In this document: piece after piece, positions 49,847-62,600 of the stretch
How the letters are laid out: every line of letters begins with the position of its first letter
How positions within the stretch are numbered: the first letter of the stretch is position 1
Assembly (NCBI RefSeq): GCF_029227915.1
Contig: NC_079877.1
Span: forward strand, 13,827,351-13,891,350
Length of the DNA: 64,000 nt
Origin: Hydractinia symbiolongicarpus
Lineage: Eukaryota > Cnidaria > Hydrozoa > Anthoathecata > Hydractiniidae
Reading direction: 5' to 3'
The notes under the pieces: generated by a model
Databases searched by the model: none
Told to the model about the DNA's origin: nothing
The model's input: the letters and a program-made list of their open reading frames with translations, nothing else
Position numbers and translations under genes: made by a program

Positions 49847-52144
49847 ATGGACGATTGTGCAGTGTTATGTGTGTTATGTAGTGAAGGAGAAAAGGAAGGA
49901 GATTTATTAAATCAAGTTGGCAGATATTGAAACCCAGAGAAAGGAACTGAACATCCATTGAATACACTTATCACGCAAGCTACTAAATGTGAATTATCAG
50001 AACTATCTTTCAAGCTTACTAATTACAAGGAAAACAACACAAGAACATACGTTCATAATAGTTGTCGAACAAAGCTAAAAAATCAAGCACGGGGAAGTAG
50101 ACGAAAATCATCAACTGAGGAACAACCTTCTTCAAGCAAACGAGTATGTGGAGGTATATTTGACTTTAAGACACAATGTTTTTATTGCGAAGAGATATGT
50201 AAACTTAATAGAAAACACCCGGATCGAAATAAATTTATCGAAGTTCGAACAATTTCGTCAAATTTACATAAGGAAACACTTGACATATGCAAAACACGTA
50301 GCAATGAAATTGCTAGGGCCTTAGAAACACGATTGTTATCTGTCAGTGATCTAGTAGCAGCTGAAGCAAGATACCACGTAGCATGCAGAACAAATTTCAG
50401 CAACGTAACATCTGAAAATAAAACATCTGGTCGTCCCATTTCTTCAACGAAGATGGAACTGTTTGAGCAAGCATGTATAAAATTTCTTGAAAACGACATA
50501 GAGTTATATTCTGTTTCTGAGTTTCACAACATGATGTCCACGCTAGGAGATGATGTATATACCATTAAAATGACTCAAGTGAAATTAAAAGAAAGATATA
50601 AGGAGACGTTACAGCTTGTTACAAGAGAAGGCAAGAGTAATATTATATTATTACATAGGGCGGCAGAATTCCTTAGTGAAAAGTGGTATGCGGAACGCAA
50701 GAAAGATATTAAGGATGAAAGTGAACGTATCGTAAGAACAGCAGCATTATTGATAAAGGAAGCCATTAAGAATTATGATCTCGACTCAGCTAACTATCCA
50801 TCAAGCAAAGATATAAAAACATCATCAAATGTAATACCAAGTATCTTGACAATTTTTTTGCATGGACTTTTCTCATCTTCCATAAAAGAAAAGACGTTAG
50901 CACAGGCAATAGTTGCAGCAACAAGACCAAGAAGTATAATGCCAATTCAATTTGGGCTTGCAGTTTGTACGGACAATAAGATCGGATCAAAATGGTTGAA
51001 TATATTACTTTCAAAGTTGGGTTTGGCTGTCAGCTATGACGAGGTATATCCATATTTTAGCACTTTTCACAATTTGTAAGAATAGAGTGGGGACGGAACA
51101 ACCGAAACCAGACAAATAAAAGACCTGTTATTTGTTGTTACATAATAATAAATATAGAAAAGCCAATCTGAAATGTAAAAGTATTTACTATAGGGTATAG
51201 GGTGAGAAAGTTCTTCCTGCTAGGCGCATCATCAGGTTAAAGATCTCTATTTGCACAATTTCTTATGTAGAGAAAATTTAAACATTTTTGTTGTATAATG
51301 ATCTGGTTTTAGGTTGTACGATTCAAGCAGAATGTAATCAAGCACGATACGTCAAATGAGGTTGTGTGTCCTGAGGGAACTACATTCCTACAATTTGTAT
51401 CCGACAACACTGACCACGATCTCGCAACACTCGATGGTAAACAAACTCATCATGGCTTGGGTTCTTTAGCAGTTGCTAATGGAAATTTTGGTGCTCAAAG
51501 ATTGCCTACTAGACGGATTCCAAGAGAGAAGAAAGAAAACTGGAGTAATATTCAAGGAAATAAGGGAATTGAAATTCACGAATATCTGGAACCTGAGGTC
51601 CCAGCCTTAGCGAAAACTGTAATGAAGCCCATTACAATTGAGGTAAAAATATTGAAGGATTTTTAAAAATTTATTCTGGTTCTGCCAATTGCAACTTCGG
51701 CTTTTCATTTATCTGATTCTTCTTCGTGTACTGTCAAACCGTTCTACCATCGACCCATCACTTCTACCACCATCACCAAGAGCAGCCTACTATCACGGTT
51801 TGAGAGTTTATCACCAGGTTCAAGTGTGGCGGTATCTTCAAGACGTTGACTTTATGCCTTTCCAGTGGGGTTTTCAATCTCAAGGACAATCTATTGTCCC
51901 AATTATGACAGATGAAGAAGCAGGCCCTTCAGACCTTTTACAGGTAATTCGATGTGGTTGTAAGGGAGAATGCGATTCCAATCGGTGCACATGTCGGAAA
52001 GCTGGTTTGAGTTGCACCTCATCATGTAAAGAATGTCACGGGTCATCATGTTCGAATGTTCAGAATGATAACGTTGATGATTGTGGTGATAACTTTGATG
52101 ATGATTTTGTAGATAGACACTTCATGGACGCTTTTGTGAATTAG
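49847..52144 (+). pseudogene. Transposon-encoded zinc-finger/CXC protein (candidate transposase), disrupted
   Basis: Translation can start at ATG 49847 (MDDCAVLCVLCSEG), but codon 28 is TGA at 49928. The same frame continues from 49931 to the donor at 51043|GTATAT. The acceptor at 51312 joins in phase, giving LAVSYDE-VVRFKQN, to exon 51313-51642, which ends ITIE|GTAAAA. A third block, 51689-52144, is open but I could not place its acceptor, and a deletion or intron there is possible. Domains in order are an N-terminal CxxC plus HNSCR zinc-binding region, a second CFYCEEIC motif, a helical middle, FVSDNTDHDLATLDGKQTHH with conserved-looking acidic residues, and LLPPSPRAAYYH. The C-terminal CXC-like tail reads CGCKGECDSNRCTCRKAG, then CTSSCKEC. 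From memory, similar uncharacterised proteins recur in invertebrate genomes, and I have not checked this. A catalytic DDE triad is not proven. Confidence 0.65.
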
Positions 52145-52635
52145 TTTTTCATATCATTAAGATGTTTTATGACGCTATTTTTTATTATATTAAATTTTGA
52201 TGTGATGTTTACAATTGGGAGTTATTATATTAAAATGACTGATGATAGCCTTCAGTAGTACTTGCGTGGATTTTTTTCATAATCACTGCTTTACAGTACT
52301 TCAGTTTCGTGCCAATGATATTAGTTTTTCCAAGTCTCTCAGTATAATATTGATGAAACTTACTTATTTACTTTGAAGATACCCAATTTCTATATGTCAT
52401 AACAATCCCCTAAATAATCTTTGAAAATAAGAGTATATATCCTTCGATGAAAATTCCTGAAATATTTTTGCTGATGTCAGCATAAATTTGTTATGTGTTA
52501 AAGTTTGGCCTTTTATCTGAATTAACTTCAAATTTGCTAAGTTGACATGAAATTTAAAGGTTTATGTATGCCCCATTCTCGAATTATTAAAAAAAAATTC
52601 GAAATAAATGGTTTCGATTTTTCGGAAATTTTCAG

Positions 52636-52796
52636 TTTCTACCACCCTTTACTCTTTCGTTCATAACTTTTTTTGCCCAAGGGTAAAAATGTGACACAAC
52701 CCACCATGAGAAAGCCAATAAAATTATCTTTCTAACGATATATAATATGTCTTTATATAAATTTTTTCTAGGTTGACCCAAAATTCTACTGGACTA
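52636..52796 (-). repeat. Right terminal inverted repeat (161 bp)
   Basis: It is the reverse complement of 49184-49354 apart from about three substitutions and the 10-bp indel. It is followed by TAAA at 52797-52800. Confidence 0.9.
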
Positions 52797-52800
52797 TAAA

Positions 52801-53057
52801 AGGAACAAAACGACAACAATAAATACCTTTTTTCACCACTATAGATATCTGTCTAAAATTTAATTATAATACATTATAATACTTTAGTTCTAAAGTGAAT
52901 ATTCAAATTCAACACCTAAATATATGCAAGTTATTTAGTATATTTTTCACCTTTTATACATATTTTGCATAAACCCCTACATTAGTTACATCTTTTCTTC
53001 CCAACTAAAAAATATGAACTGCATGTGTTATGTGAAAATACATAGAAATTACCCTTG
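52801..53057. other. AT-rich intergenic sequence
   Basis: I see nothing recognisable here. Confidence 0.4.
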
Positions 53058-53235
53058 TCATAACACCCTCCTTGATTGTTATTTTTATTATTATTTTTGT
53101 TGTTGTTGTTGTTGGCACCATACATTCTATTTTTACATGACCTTTCATTAAATCAAACATTCGCTAATTAACAATTCGCTAATTTGCCCATGATATGCGC
53201 TCACAAAGTTAGGTGTCCTGATTCCAGTTCTGTAA
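53058..53235 (-). mobile_element. Relict end of the 45.9-48.2 kb TIR element family
   Basis: Its reverse complement matches the left part of the 45931-48185 element. Shared blocks are GTGTCCTGATTCCAG at the end, ATGATATGCGCTCAC, AACATTCGCTAATT, the TTTCATTAAATC and CCATACATTCT blocks, the GTTGTTGTTGTTG run and TAACACCCTCC. Only one terminus remains. Confidence 0.7.
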
Positions 53236-53556
53236 GTTTCAATGTCAAGGATAATCCTTACAAAAGTTATTATAGTTGACTTGCAAATGCTTACAAAGTT
53301 CTGCATATACTTGCCTATTCTAACAGGCAAGAAAAGGACAACCACATACATTATAATACAAATGTAAGTTTCAGCATACACGCAATTCGCATAAATAATT
53401 ACTTTCAATATAAAGCATTGTTTTTTACAAAAAATAATTATATACATTGCGAGAAAATATATAAAAAGATTACAATATAAGAAAAAAATGACTGTATTGT
53501 TTTATCGCAAAACTTCTGTTAAATCATTCGTACCATAGCACTCAGATCATTAAAGT

Positions 53557-53698
53557 AATTATAATGCCCGTATACGTCTTTCCGTCCATCTTTCTGTCAA
53601 GCAAAATGGTACCTTAGCTGCGCAGGTAGTGAGACGCACGCAATGTGGTATAAAAAGGACAGGCGAACCCATGGATTTTTCCACGGGCTAACGACTAG
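53557..53698 (+). mobile_element. Short Helitron-like element, 142 bp
   Basis: It ends in the hairpin CCCATGGATTTTTCCACGGG, CTAACGACTAG|T. The interior CAAAATGGTACCTTAGCTGC and GGTATAAAAAGGACAGGCG match the 34268-34405 copy in the opposite orientation. The 5' end (GTAATTATAATGCCCGTA) is diverged from TCTATATTATAAT. Confidence 0.65.
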
Positions 53699-54137
53699 TT
53701 AAAGTAATTACGATAAACAAAAGATTTAAGGGCTTCCGACTTGCAGAAAAAGGTGTTGTATAGCGCATACAAAGAAGGTTAAATTCAGACTGTACTGTAG
53801 GTCGCATTGGTTACGTAAGTTAATTTCTAGATTTTTAGAAATATAAGATTAAATGTAGTTTATGCCTTCCTCGTGTTCTGCATGCCCAACTACTTTTTTT
53901 AATGTTTTCCATAAACTCAAGAGGTGGTGCGTTGTCATTTTATGAGCATTTCTTAATTGAATCACCTAATTATTCGGTATACAACTAATTATACAGTAAC
54001 AGTTGCCATACTTGTCATGATGATGCTGAGAGGCCATGCAGTGCCAGCATAATCCATGGCATATTAGTCTTTATCAGGTTAAACATTGAATTCTTTTTTG
54101 CGCAGATGTTCCTTGTTATTGTTTTGTTTTTTATTGA

Positions 54138-54445
54138 AGCCATAGATTAGTGGTTATAGCTTTCGTACTCTGTGCGGGAAACCGGGGTTCGATTCCTCTT
54201 GACGGTGATTCAACATGGCCGAGTGAATGTTACCATAGCCCCGGGTTAACCCAAGCCATGTGAGGGAAATTGGGAAGATGGAACACTGCGTGGGCCGTTG
54301 GATGTTGCCGAGAGTTGTCTAGTAGAGCGCCGGCCCTAATTGGGTCTGCATAGCTCAAAATGAGCATTAAATAATAGACAGGGTATATCCCTCGATATTT
54401 GTGAGGCTAGCCATGTAAAATATGCACATCTATCTATCTATCAGC
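54138..54445 (+). mobile_element. tRNA-derived SINE with TATC tail
   Basis: The head has an A-box-like TAGTGGTTATAGC at ~54148-54160 and a B box GGTTCGATTCC at 54186-54196. This spacing is right for a polymerase III type 2 promoter. The unique body (GTTAACCCAAGCCATGTGAG, GGGCCGTTGGATGTTGC, AGAGTTGTCTAGTAGAGCGC) is shared with 48664-48940. The 3' end is a TCTATCTATCTATC microsatellite tail. The parent tRNA was not determined. Confidence 0.85.
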
Positions 54446-54866
54446 AGAACATGCTATGGAACTAGATAGATGGCTATAATAGGAAGATTGAGATAAATTA
54501 GCATAAAGATTCAATTTGGCTATGTAGTCCTTCTTGTTTTGCTCGTCCAGGATGCGCATGCATATACGGAACTTTGTAAACATTCGCAACTCATCTATAA
54601 GAGCTGCTAATTATACTGTACACACCGTAAAATACAGTTCTCCCTGACTGTTAGAGAAGATCATTATCCAAAATAGACTTTTAATATTCTGCCAATTATA
54701 GGTGCAGTAAATGCTTAGCTACTTCGCATTTTTTCCTGACTGGTAAACCTGCCTCACTATATTGCAAGTGTTGTTTAGGTACGGTCTGACTTACCTTCTC
54801 TAGTTCTTTATCACAAAAATTTGGTGAGCAAAAACAACAACAACACAACAGACAATCTCAACGCAC

Positions 54867-55091
54867 ATGCATTGTATTCGCAACAACCAGATTGAATCCA
54901 TGTCAAGTGAACACGAAAGTCGTATCAATTTGGGGAGTTCTTCAAACCCTTCTCGTCCTCAGAGCTCCTCGATCCCAAGGCTTTTAGCGTCATCCAAATA
55001 TAAGAATTTAAAAGCGAAAGCAAAAGGCGCAGTTTTGCGACATTGGATTCTAGATGAAAAGCGCATGATGATAAGGAAAGAGTCACCGTAG
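54867..55091 (+). CDS. Small unrecognised reading frame, possible gene or last exon
   Basis: 74 codons with MHCIRNNQ at the start, a serine/proline-rich middle (SSSNPSRPQSSSIPR) and a basic C-terminus with KNLKAKAKGAVLRHWILDEK. Codon use is less AT-skewed than the flanks and the C-terminal part looks protein-like, which is why it is listed. AAATAAAC follows shortly after the stop. I recognise no family, and it may equally be chance or a pseudogene fragment. It could be a terminal exon, because CAACACAACAG upstream could act as an acceptor. Confidence 0.25.
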   Translation: MHCIRNNQIESMSSEHESRINLGSSSNPSRPQSSSIPRLLASSKYKNLKAKAKGAVLRHWILDEKRMMIRKESP

Positions 55092-56636
55092 TAAAAAATA
55101 AACTAATTGATTTAAAAACGTTGGTGTGTCTATTTGAGTTTCTCTTTCCATTATTGAGCCTGGTACCATGGATACCTCAGGACAGTAACAGAAGCCACAC
55201 TCGTCCTTTTGCAAATGATTAAGAAGTTCGAGAGTTTTGCAAACACATCACTAGAACAATAGTTCAGAAAAAAAATTGTTGCATCTTCGCAACTATGACT
55301 GAATAACAAAAAAGATGACGTTTTTTCAATTCAGTCGAAATTATACACAAAAGACTTGCCGATAAAACTCCGCTAAACACCAAAGACGAAAAAAATTAAA
55401 ACGTGAATTTCGCCGCAGTAGTATTTTTTACGTTTATAAGACACTACTGGGTCAGGCACAGGTTTTTCAGTTTTCGCAGTAATTCCACAAAACTTTATTT
55501 AGGTCAGTTTGGCCAACAAATTTTCATAAATATTCCACTAAAAACAAATTTGGCTCAAAAAGATTTTTTTTCTCTTTCTCAAAGATCTTTTTTCCTCAAT
55601 CTTATACAGAAGAATGTTTTCTCCAGAGTCAAAGTCTGATGAAGCAGCCTCTTTTTCAGATATACAATGTCAGAAAAAATTGAAGTGAAAAAAATGGCGG
55701 CACACCACTCTCTTAGCAACTGTCATTCTTTTTAATTTTCTACTCATTTAGGATTTTTACCACAGATTTTTACTATAGCAAGATTTTTTAAGTTAAGAAA
55801 ATAAGTTCCAGTTTTTCTTTTTTTCTCAGATGTTTTGTTGTCCTTGGAGGCAAAATGGAGAAAAAAACGCACCAATCATTTTATAAAAGCATATTTAAAA
55901 TTAATTCTTTCAAAATTACATCAAAATAAATATATATTAAATATGTACAAGATAAAAAAACTTTATGCTTTTACATCTCAAGAAATAGGTTTTTAACTAA
56001 AATTCTGTTCAGTGGGATGACTACTTTGTTCATCAAGATACAATTCTCGTTTTGATCAACAAAACAATATTTTCATAAAAATTGAGGAAATCTCTCACTG
56101 AAGGACGCGTTACGTAATTGCACTAGCTCAATTATACACAGAATTTTTTCCAAGCAAACAACACATACAGAACACATTCAACATTGGTCATGTAAGTTTG
56201 AACCGAAAAACGTTTAAGGTGTGAAGAATGTGTTTTAAGGTGGCTGAAACATAACATGCATGTTATCAGCCAATGAAAATCGTGCACCATACGGAGAACT
56301 TGGAAAAACTTTTGATTCTTTTGTAAATGCATTACCGACCATCTGGGAACCGTTTACGACAGGTGTTGGTTGCCATGGCGATGGATATCTTTTGTTAACA
56401 TTAAGGACATGCAAAATAATACGGCTAAAAAGTTATTAAACACCACAAGGTAAAAGGTTTACTGCTTGATTTAATTTAATACTCTTTTTGCCTGGCAATA
56501 ATAACACTGACAGTTCGCTGATATTTTTAAAAAAAAAAATAGCTATTACTTAAAATTAGCAAAAAGGTTTAACCGTCAGATTTGAGAAACTAACAAAATA
56601 GTGCAACTTGGCAACGAATAAACTTTGAGATTCACT
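55092..56636. other. Non-coding region 3' of the CEP164-like gene
   Basis: AT-rich sequence with no supported exons, repeats or RNA genes. It should include the 3' UTR of the minus-strand gene ending at 56637. Confidence 0.4.
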
Positions 56637-59600
56637 CTATCGCTTAAATAAGACGTGACAACATTCGAAGAAAAGATACATGTCGTTTATTGAGTCTACA
56701 TCTCTATCCCTTCTCACATTTTTCAACCATTCGGCGTGGCTTTGCAGACGTTTCTCAGTAGTTGCAGGAACATTATGTAGTCCATTCGTTGATTTGCGAA
56801 GATCGTCTCTAAATATGTAATTACATTGCAGGTTTATATTAAGTAACATTTCGTGTTTATTTACATACGCTGTTTCAGTAACGTTCATTTTAAAGGGTGT
56901 GGTGGTCGTTTAGTGGTAACTGTGTACTTTGCTTCGTGGTCTTATATTAGTATCTACGCCCAGTAAGAAGCTGAAGGCGTAAACGACACTGAATTAAAGC
57001 AAATCGAGGCTCATGGGCGCGTAAAATCTTAAAAATGAAGACATGCTATTGCAAAAGGTAAAGATGATGCTCCATTGCAACAAAAACCGGACTAATAATG
57101 ATAGTTCTTACAGTGCGTTTACTGATGTCGATCATTGGCTTTTAAGCTGGTTATAAAATCATGGAAAAACCCATTAAAAATCAATTACAAAACACTTACA
57201 AAGCTGACGAATGGCCCCATGATGGGGTAGCTTTAATCTGCGAATACGATGGCATCAGGCGATCTAAAATTCAAAAAGGTTTATTATTATTCCCTGCTTT
57301 AATGTTTTCAAAAATAAACAAAAAAGACCTATCAGAAGATAATACCAACCTCCGAAATATTCCATCCATTTCTTTTCCAGTCGTTCTTCCACAGTTGGAG
57401 TTTGACGACGTCTTATCGGGATCTCCAAGTCTTCATAATTACACCTATAGAAAATAAAGACGTACCCAAATACATAAAATTGAACTTTCCTTTTGTAGTT
57501 GTAGTATTTTTTAAAAAAATATTTGTATGCAGCTTTCAGAAAAGAGGTATGCTCCAACTATGCAACTAGTTTCTTCCCAGTTGCATGTGAAAAAACACAA
57601 ATAATTACAGAACGAACCTCGGTTTTTCGTCATCACCAAAATGTCTACCATGCCCAACATCACGCAAATACTTGATTTTGTGGAACTGGTCACCATCACT
57701 TCTTCTACTACCCATAAGCCCTCCTCCCCCTGCTTTCACGGAATCTCTTTTATTCACTGAACCAAGCACGTGTCGCGGGTATAAATTATCAGCTTCAACA
57801 TCAGGATCATATGTCTGCCGATATTCTCGTAACGCTCGGTTACGACGTTCCTGACTTCCTTTAGTAGCCTTATCGATCCATGGTCCATACTCTATGTCGT
57901 CATCATATTGCCGCTTCTGTTCTCGCAAACGACGTAACTTGTATCTGATTTCAGCGTCTTCAACGACATCCGAAAAGCGTTCCGATTCATCAGGACTCGA
58001 GGCCTAAGCGTCAAAATAAATACACGTGTTAAGAATAAAAAATAAATGAAACAACAGTTTTTTATTTTTTTTAAAAAAAATGATCGAAAATAGCAATTGA
58101 AAACAAGTTCTTTTTAAGCTATCTATAATTTGCTCTGACTTTGCATTACTTCAGTACAAATCTTCGTAGATTTAGCTTTACTCCAGTACAAGTCTTTAGA
58201 TGGTCTACTGCAACTCAATACTTACAGTTCTTGCGTTCAAGGCGTTCTCTAATAAGCGTAAGTTGCGTTCTTTCCGTTGCACAAAATCCTGACCCTCAGC
58301 TATAGTGTACATTGCATCGTTTATATCAGCCGCTTCCTACACCAAAATAATAAAGCGTTCTGATACAATTGAAAAGTATCAACTTTCTTCGTAGGTATAT
58401 CGCTTACCTCGTCGAGTTTCGTACGAATACTTTTCATAAATTTGTTTGCTTCATGACTGACATACATTTGCTACAAAACCAACATGATTTTTTTTCACCG
58501 AACAAAAGTTTTTGGCTTAAAAAGCAACGGTTTAAAATAGGAATAACGTTGTTTGAAAGTAGCGTACGTCTTTTTAAAAGTATCGTAGATTTGTTTGAAA
58601 GTACCGTACATTTGTTTGAAAGTATCGTACATTTGTTTGAAAGTAACGTACATTTGTTTGAAAGTATCGTACATTTGTTTGAAAGTATGGTACATTTGTT
58701 TGAAAGTATCGTACATTTGTTTGAAAGCATGGTACATTTGTTTGAAAGTATGGTACATTTGTTCGAAAGTATGGTACATTTGTTTGAAAGTAACGTACAT
58801 TTGTTTGAAAGTATGGTACATTTGTTTGAAAGTAACGTACATTTGTTTGAAAGTATCGTACATTTGTTTGAAAGTAACGTACATTTGTTTGAAAGTATCG
58901 TACATTTGTTTGAAAGTAACGTACATTTGTTTGAAAGTATCGTACATTTGTTTGAAAGTATGGTACATTTGTTTGAAAGTATCGTACATTTGTTTGAAAG
59001 TAACGTACATTTGTTTGAAAGTATCGTACATTTGTTTGAAAGTATCGTACATTTGTTTGGAAGTAGATTTTTTAAAAATAGTGTAAATGTGACCATACCC
59101 ATTTTTGTGTTGACTTAAGAAGCAGTTAAAAATAAAAATCAGCAAAGAGTTACATACCGAATGCAGAGAATCAAGTCTCCATTCTTCTTCTGCTTTAGCA
59201 AGTGCCGACTAAAAAAAGAGTCTGTTAAAGAAAGCAACAATACGAAAAGGTCGTCGTTTACTTTTTTAAACTACGAAATATGTGAATTAAATACGAAATA
59301 CAAGTACATATTCAGTTATACATGAAATTATTCTGTTTTATATTACGATTATGAACCCAACCCTTTATGAAAAAAGGATCCTCTAAAGAGGGTTCTAGTG
59401 CATTAGAAAATCCAATTTAAATTACGTAAACCGTGTAAGTACGACAATCACCTAACTAGACAGCCTCTTAAGATATCAATCCTATTCTCGTACTGAACGC
59501 TAAGACGAAAGAATCAATTTACACTTTTTTATGACACTTGTTGCACTGGAAGTTCTACCATGAGACTACCAGTTGGTATAAAACTTTTTAACTGTTGCTA

Positions 59601-62600
59601 CAAGTTGCAATTAAGAAAAAAAACAATTATTTACCTGTCTTTTTCTTATATTTTCTTTATTTTTACGAAGAAATTGCCTTGCTCTCTCGATTGCGTCTTC
59701 TTCCTCGTTTAATTGCAAATCAACCTCACTAAAAAAGCAAAGCTATTTGTTGTCATCGTTTATATTTTTTAGTATTTCAGACTTCAGCAAAATATACGCT
59801 GACTTTTTTGTTATTTTAAGTTAGGTAGCCACAAGTGGTCAGTGTAAAATAATACCAGATATTGTAAAAACATCGTTCAAACCAATGTTTTTTAAAAATA
59901 ACAAGTAAAAAATCAATACGTTGGTCTTGATATGTGCTTGTGTCGATATTTCTCAAAGTCATTTATTCCATAGTTTAATGATTCTGAAAACGAATCAGCT
60001 AGAAATAATAAAAAGGAAAGATTGGTGAAAAATTGATTTAAATGCTACTTTTTTGCCCGAGAAGCACGTAAATTTAACAGGTTATTCCATTTAGAGTTAA
60101 AAGATGCATTTGAGACATATCTTTCAGTTTTCCTAAAATTAGCAATAATTTTCGAAATTATCCAGATTTTTAAAAAGGAGAAAATCTAAAGATACGACTT
60201 GACATGTATCTGTTAACTCTGGCTGGTATCATCCGAACACCAAATTTACGGGTATTGAAAAAACTGATTGAATAGGTGGCAACGCTAAATCTGTTATGGC
60301 GGATTCAAAAGAAGAAATGTATTACATTCACTCTCGATGTCCTTCCAAGCCAACTTTTTTTGATTTCGACTCCTCTTTGCTGGCGATCTTATACCTAATA
60401 GATGAAATCCGGTCATTTAAAAAGCATGCCGTATTATCATTTAACTAACATAAGAAGTTGTAACTCACCTATCGTATTGTGTCTTTTTGATATGTGTTCT
60501 AAACTCTGAAAATATAAAATCAGCTTTACGCTATATGAAGAACCTAAAGAATATGTAACGTCAGTACCTACTTAGTTTGTGATGCAATGTGCAGAAACAA
60601 AAATGAAGAGCTACATAATGTGACCTGCTCTGTATCCTGTACACACAAACGTAATTGTTTTAACAAAATGGAAGAAATATTTTTGATTTTGGTTCCCAAA
60701 TTTTTGTTCTAGTAATTTTGTGACAGAACAAAGAAAAGCCTTTAAGTGTCTACTGTTTTTCGCCATTATTGGAGTCTTTTTTTATGATTTTATCTGTACA
60801 ACTTTTGTGATATTTTAAAGTTCCGAAGCACACAAAATACTTAAAATGGCATTAGATCTTGAGAAAGTTTTTCTCTAAAGAATGCTGGATATTTAAGGTT
60901 TTCAAAGTCACCTAGCGTGGTTTAAAGGTTTTCAAGTTCCAGCAGCCACTCTTTACATGAGACATAATAAAAACATTTCTGTTTACCTGATCTTTTTCTA
61001 TATCACTGTCTTCTAAATCTTGCAAACTCAACGAAGATCTTCCGTGTTTATTTTCATATAAATTCTGCTTCTCAACTTTTATCTCATTATCATCCCTTTC
61101 TTGGATGTCTCCATTAACTAAAGGTTCCATATTGTCTACTAGATGGTGTACAGTAGAAGATGGTTCATTATGATTGACCGTATTTTGGTTTTCAGCCTCT
61201 CTTGGCGATGTTTGTTTTTGACTTTTATAATCTTTTAGTTCGGCTGTGTTTAATTTTATTTTCTGTTCTAAATTGGCGATCTCTTCTTTTAACTGTTCAA
61301 TCTGTTTACTTTGCTCAGTCTTATCTGACTTAAATTTAGTCTCTGAGATGGAGATCTCATCGTTGAGTTTCTTTTTCTGATGCGTTAGTTCTTCAATGTC
61401 ATTTTTTATCACAGATTTACTGGTTTGCAACATACTTATCGTGTCCTCTAACTCTTCTATAACTTTTTTAGAATTTTCAATTTCGATCTGAAGTTGAGAT
61501 TTGTCATTTAATAAATCTGCTTTCTCTGTCTCCTCATCTCCATTTTTAATGTTCTGTTGTGTTTTCTCCTGTTTTTGAAGTTCTAACTCAAGAATTCCTA
61601 ATTCTTCTTTCTTTCCATCTAACTTTTTCTTTTGTTCTTCCAATTCTTGCATTTCTGTGTGATATCTTTCTTGCTACAAAAAAACACTAGACCATAAGGA
61701 AAAACATATGACAAAGCAATTTAATCAGCAGTCAGTATTAAAACAATGCAGCATGAACATTTATAATCTTGAGAAACACATCTTAAGAACAAAATTTCCT
61801 TTTAAACGGTTTAAAGAATCATTAAGAATTATTTATTACTATTTAAAGAACAAAAGTAGCCTACCTACAACGTTTTTTATTGATTAATTATACCTTACAG
61901 GATTTTGTTGCAATTTTGCAAATTAAACAAACAAAGATGCAGGCTACCTCTTCTTCGAATTTTTTCTTTAAAGCATCAACTTCTTTTTCATTATTTTCTT
62001 GCAACAGTTTCACTTCGCTTTGATGTTTAATTATCAGGGTTTCTTTTTCCTGCAAATGTGACTTTTGGAACTGAACGTTTTCTTTTTCATTCTGAAAAAA
62101 AAAAAAACAGTTAAAAAACTCGGCCAATAAATCAGTAACTAAATAAGAATACAAATGATGGAAACCTAAGTCAACACAAAGCGTCATTTTGAGTGTCATG
62201 CTCAAGAAAGAATTCTTTAATTTATAATAAAAAAACTACTAAACAAATTGTTTAAAATCTTGTTCAACCTTAGAAAATATGTAAGGAATGAAAATAAAAC
62301 AAGATCCGGTCTACGATGTTAAAATTCAGGGTCATTCAGGGTACTTTACTGAGTAATATTGTATTTTTGAGGGTCTTCAATTAGGATTTCTGTATTGAAC
62401 CCACCATCGTAACTAAAGTAATTTCTCTATGAAATATCTCACTGAAACATGTGATGAAAAAAATGTTGTTTTGCAGGCCAAAAAAAGTACAAACGCCCAT
62501 TGCAAAGACTAAATACAACACAAACCCTATTGCAACATAAAAATCTTTACGTGTTACATTATTTATAAATGAAAAAGTTAGCAATAAAAACAAGTAAATG

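Larger units (their letters stand above)
49184..52796 (+). mobile_element. Near-intact 3.6-kb DNA transposon with long TIRs and TAAA target duplication
   Basis: Terminal inverted repeats 49184-49354 and 52636-52796 begin TAGTCCAGTAGAATTT and match over ~160 bp with only about three substitutions. The left copy has one extra 10-bp piece that creates the palindrome GACCAAAATTTTGGTC. TAAA directly flanks both ends (49180-49183 and 52797-52800). The interior carries one gene on the plus strand. High TIR identity implies recent mobility. The combination of 4-bp duplication, long TIRs and CXC-tailed protein does not match a superfamily I can name with confidence. Confidence 0.85.

Noticed and set aside
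50182-50499. 105-codon minus-strand frame in the transposon
   Set aside because: It is antisense to the transposon protein, with no features of its own.
57161-57457. 98-codon plus-strand frame starting MEKPIKNQLQ
   Set aside because: It overlaps the antisense CEP164 exon 57444-57350 and is best explained as its shadow.
58369-59145. Long repetitive reading frames on both strands (up to ~249 codons)
   Set aside because: They are by-products of a 21-bp tandem repeat lying in an intron between two in-phase CEP164 exons (59208-59158 and 58470-58408).
60581-60645. Possible CEP164 exon reading DTEQVTLCSSSF between AG and GT signals
   Set aside because: At 65 nt it breaks the reading frame, whereas joining exon 61673-60987 directly to 60505-60469 keeps phase.
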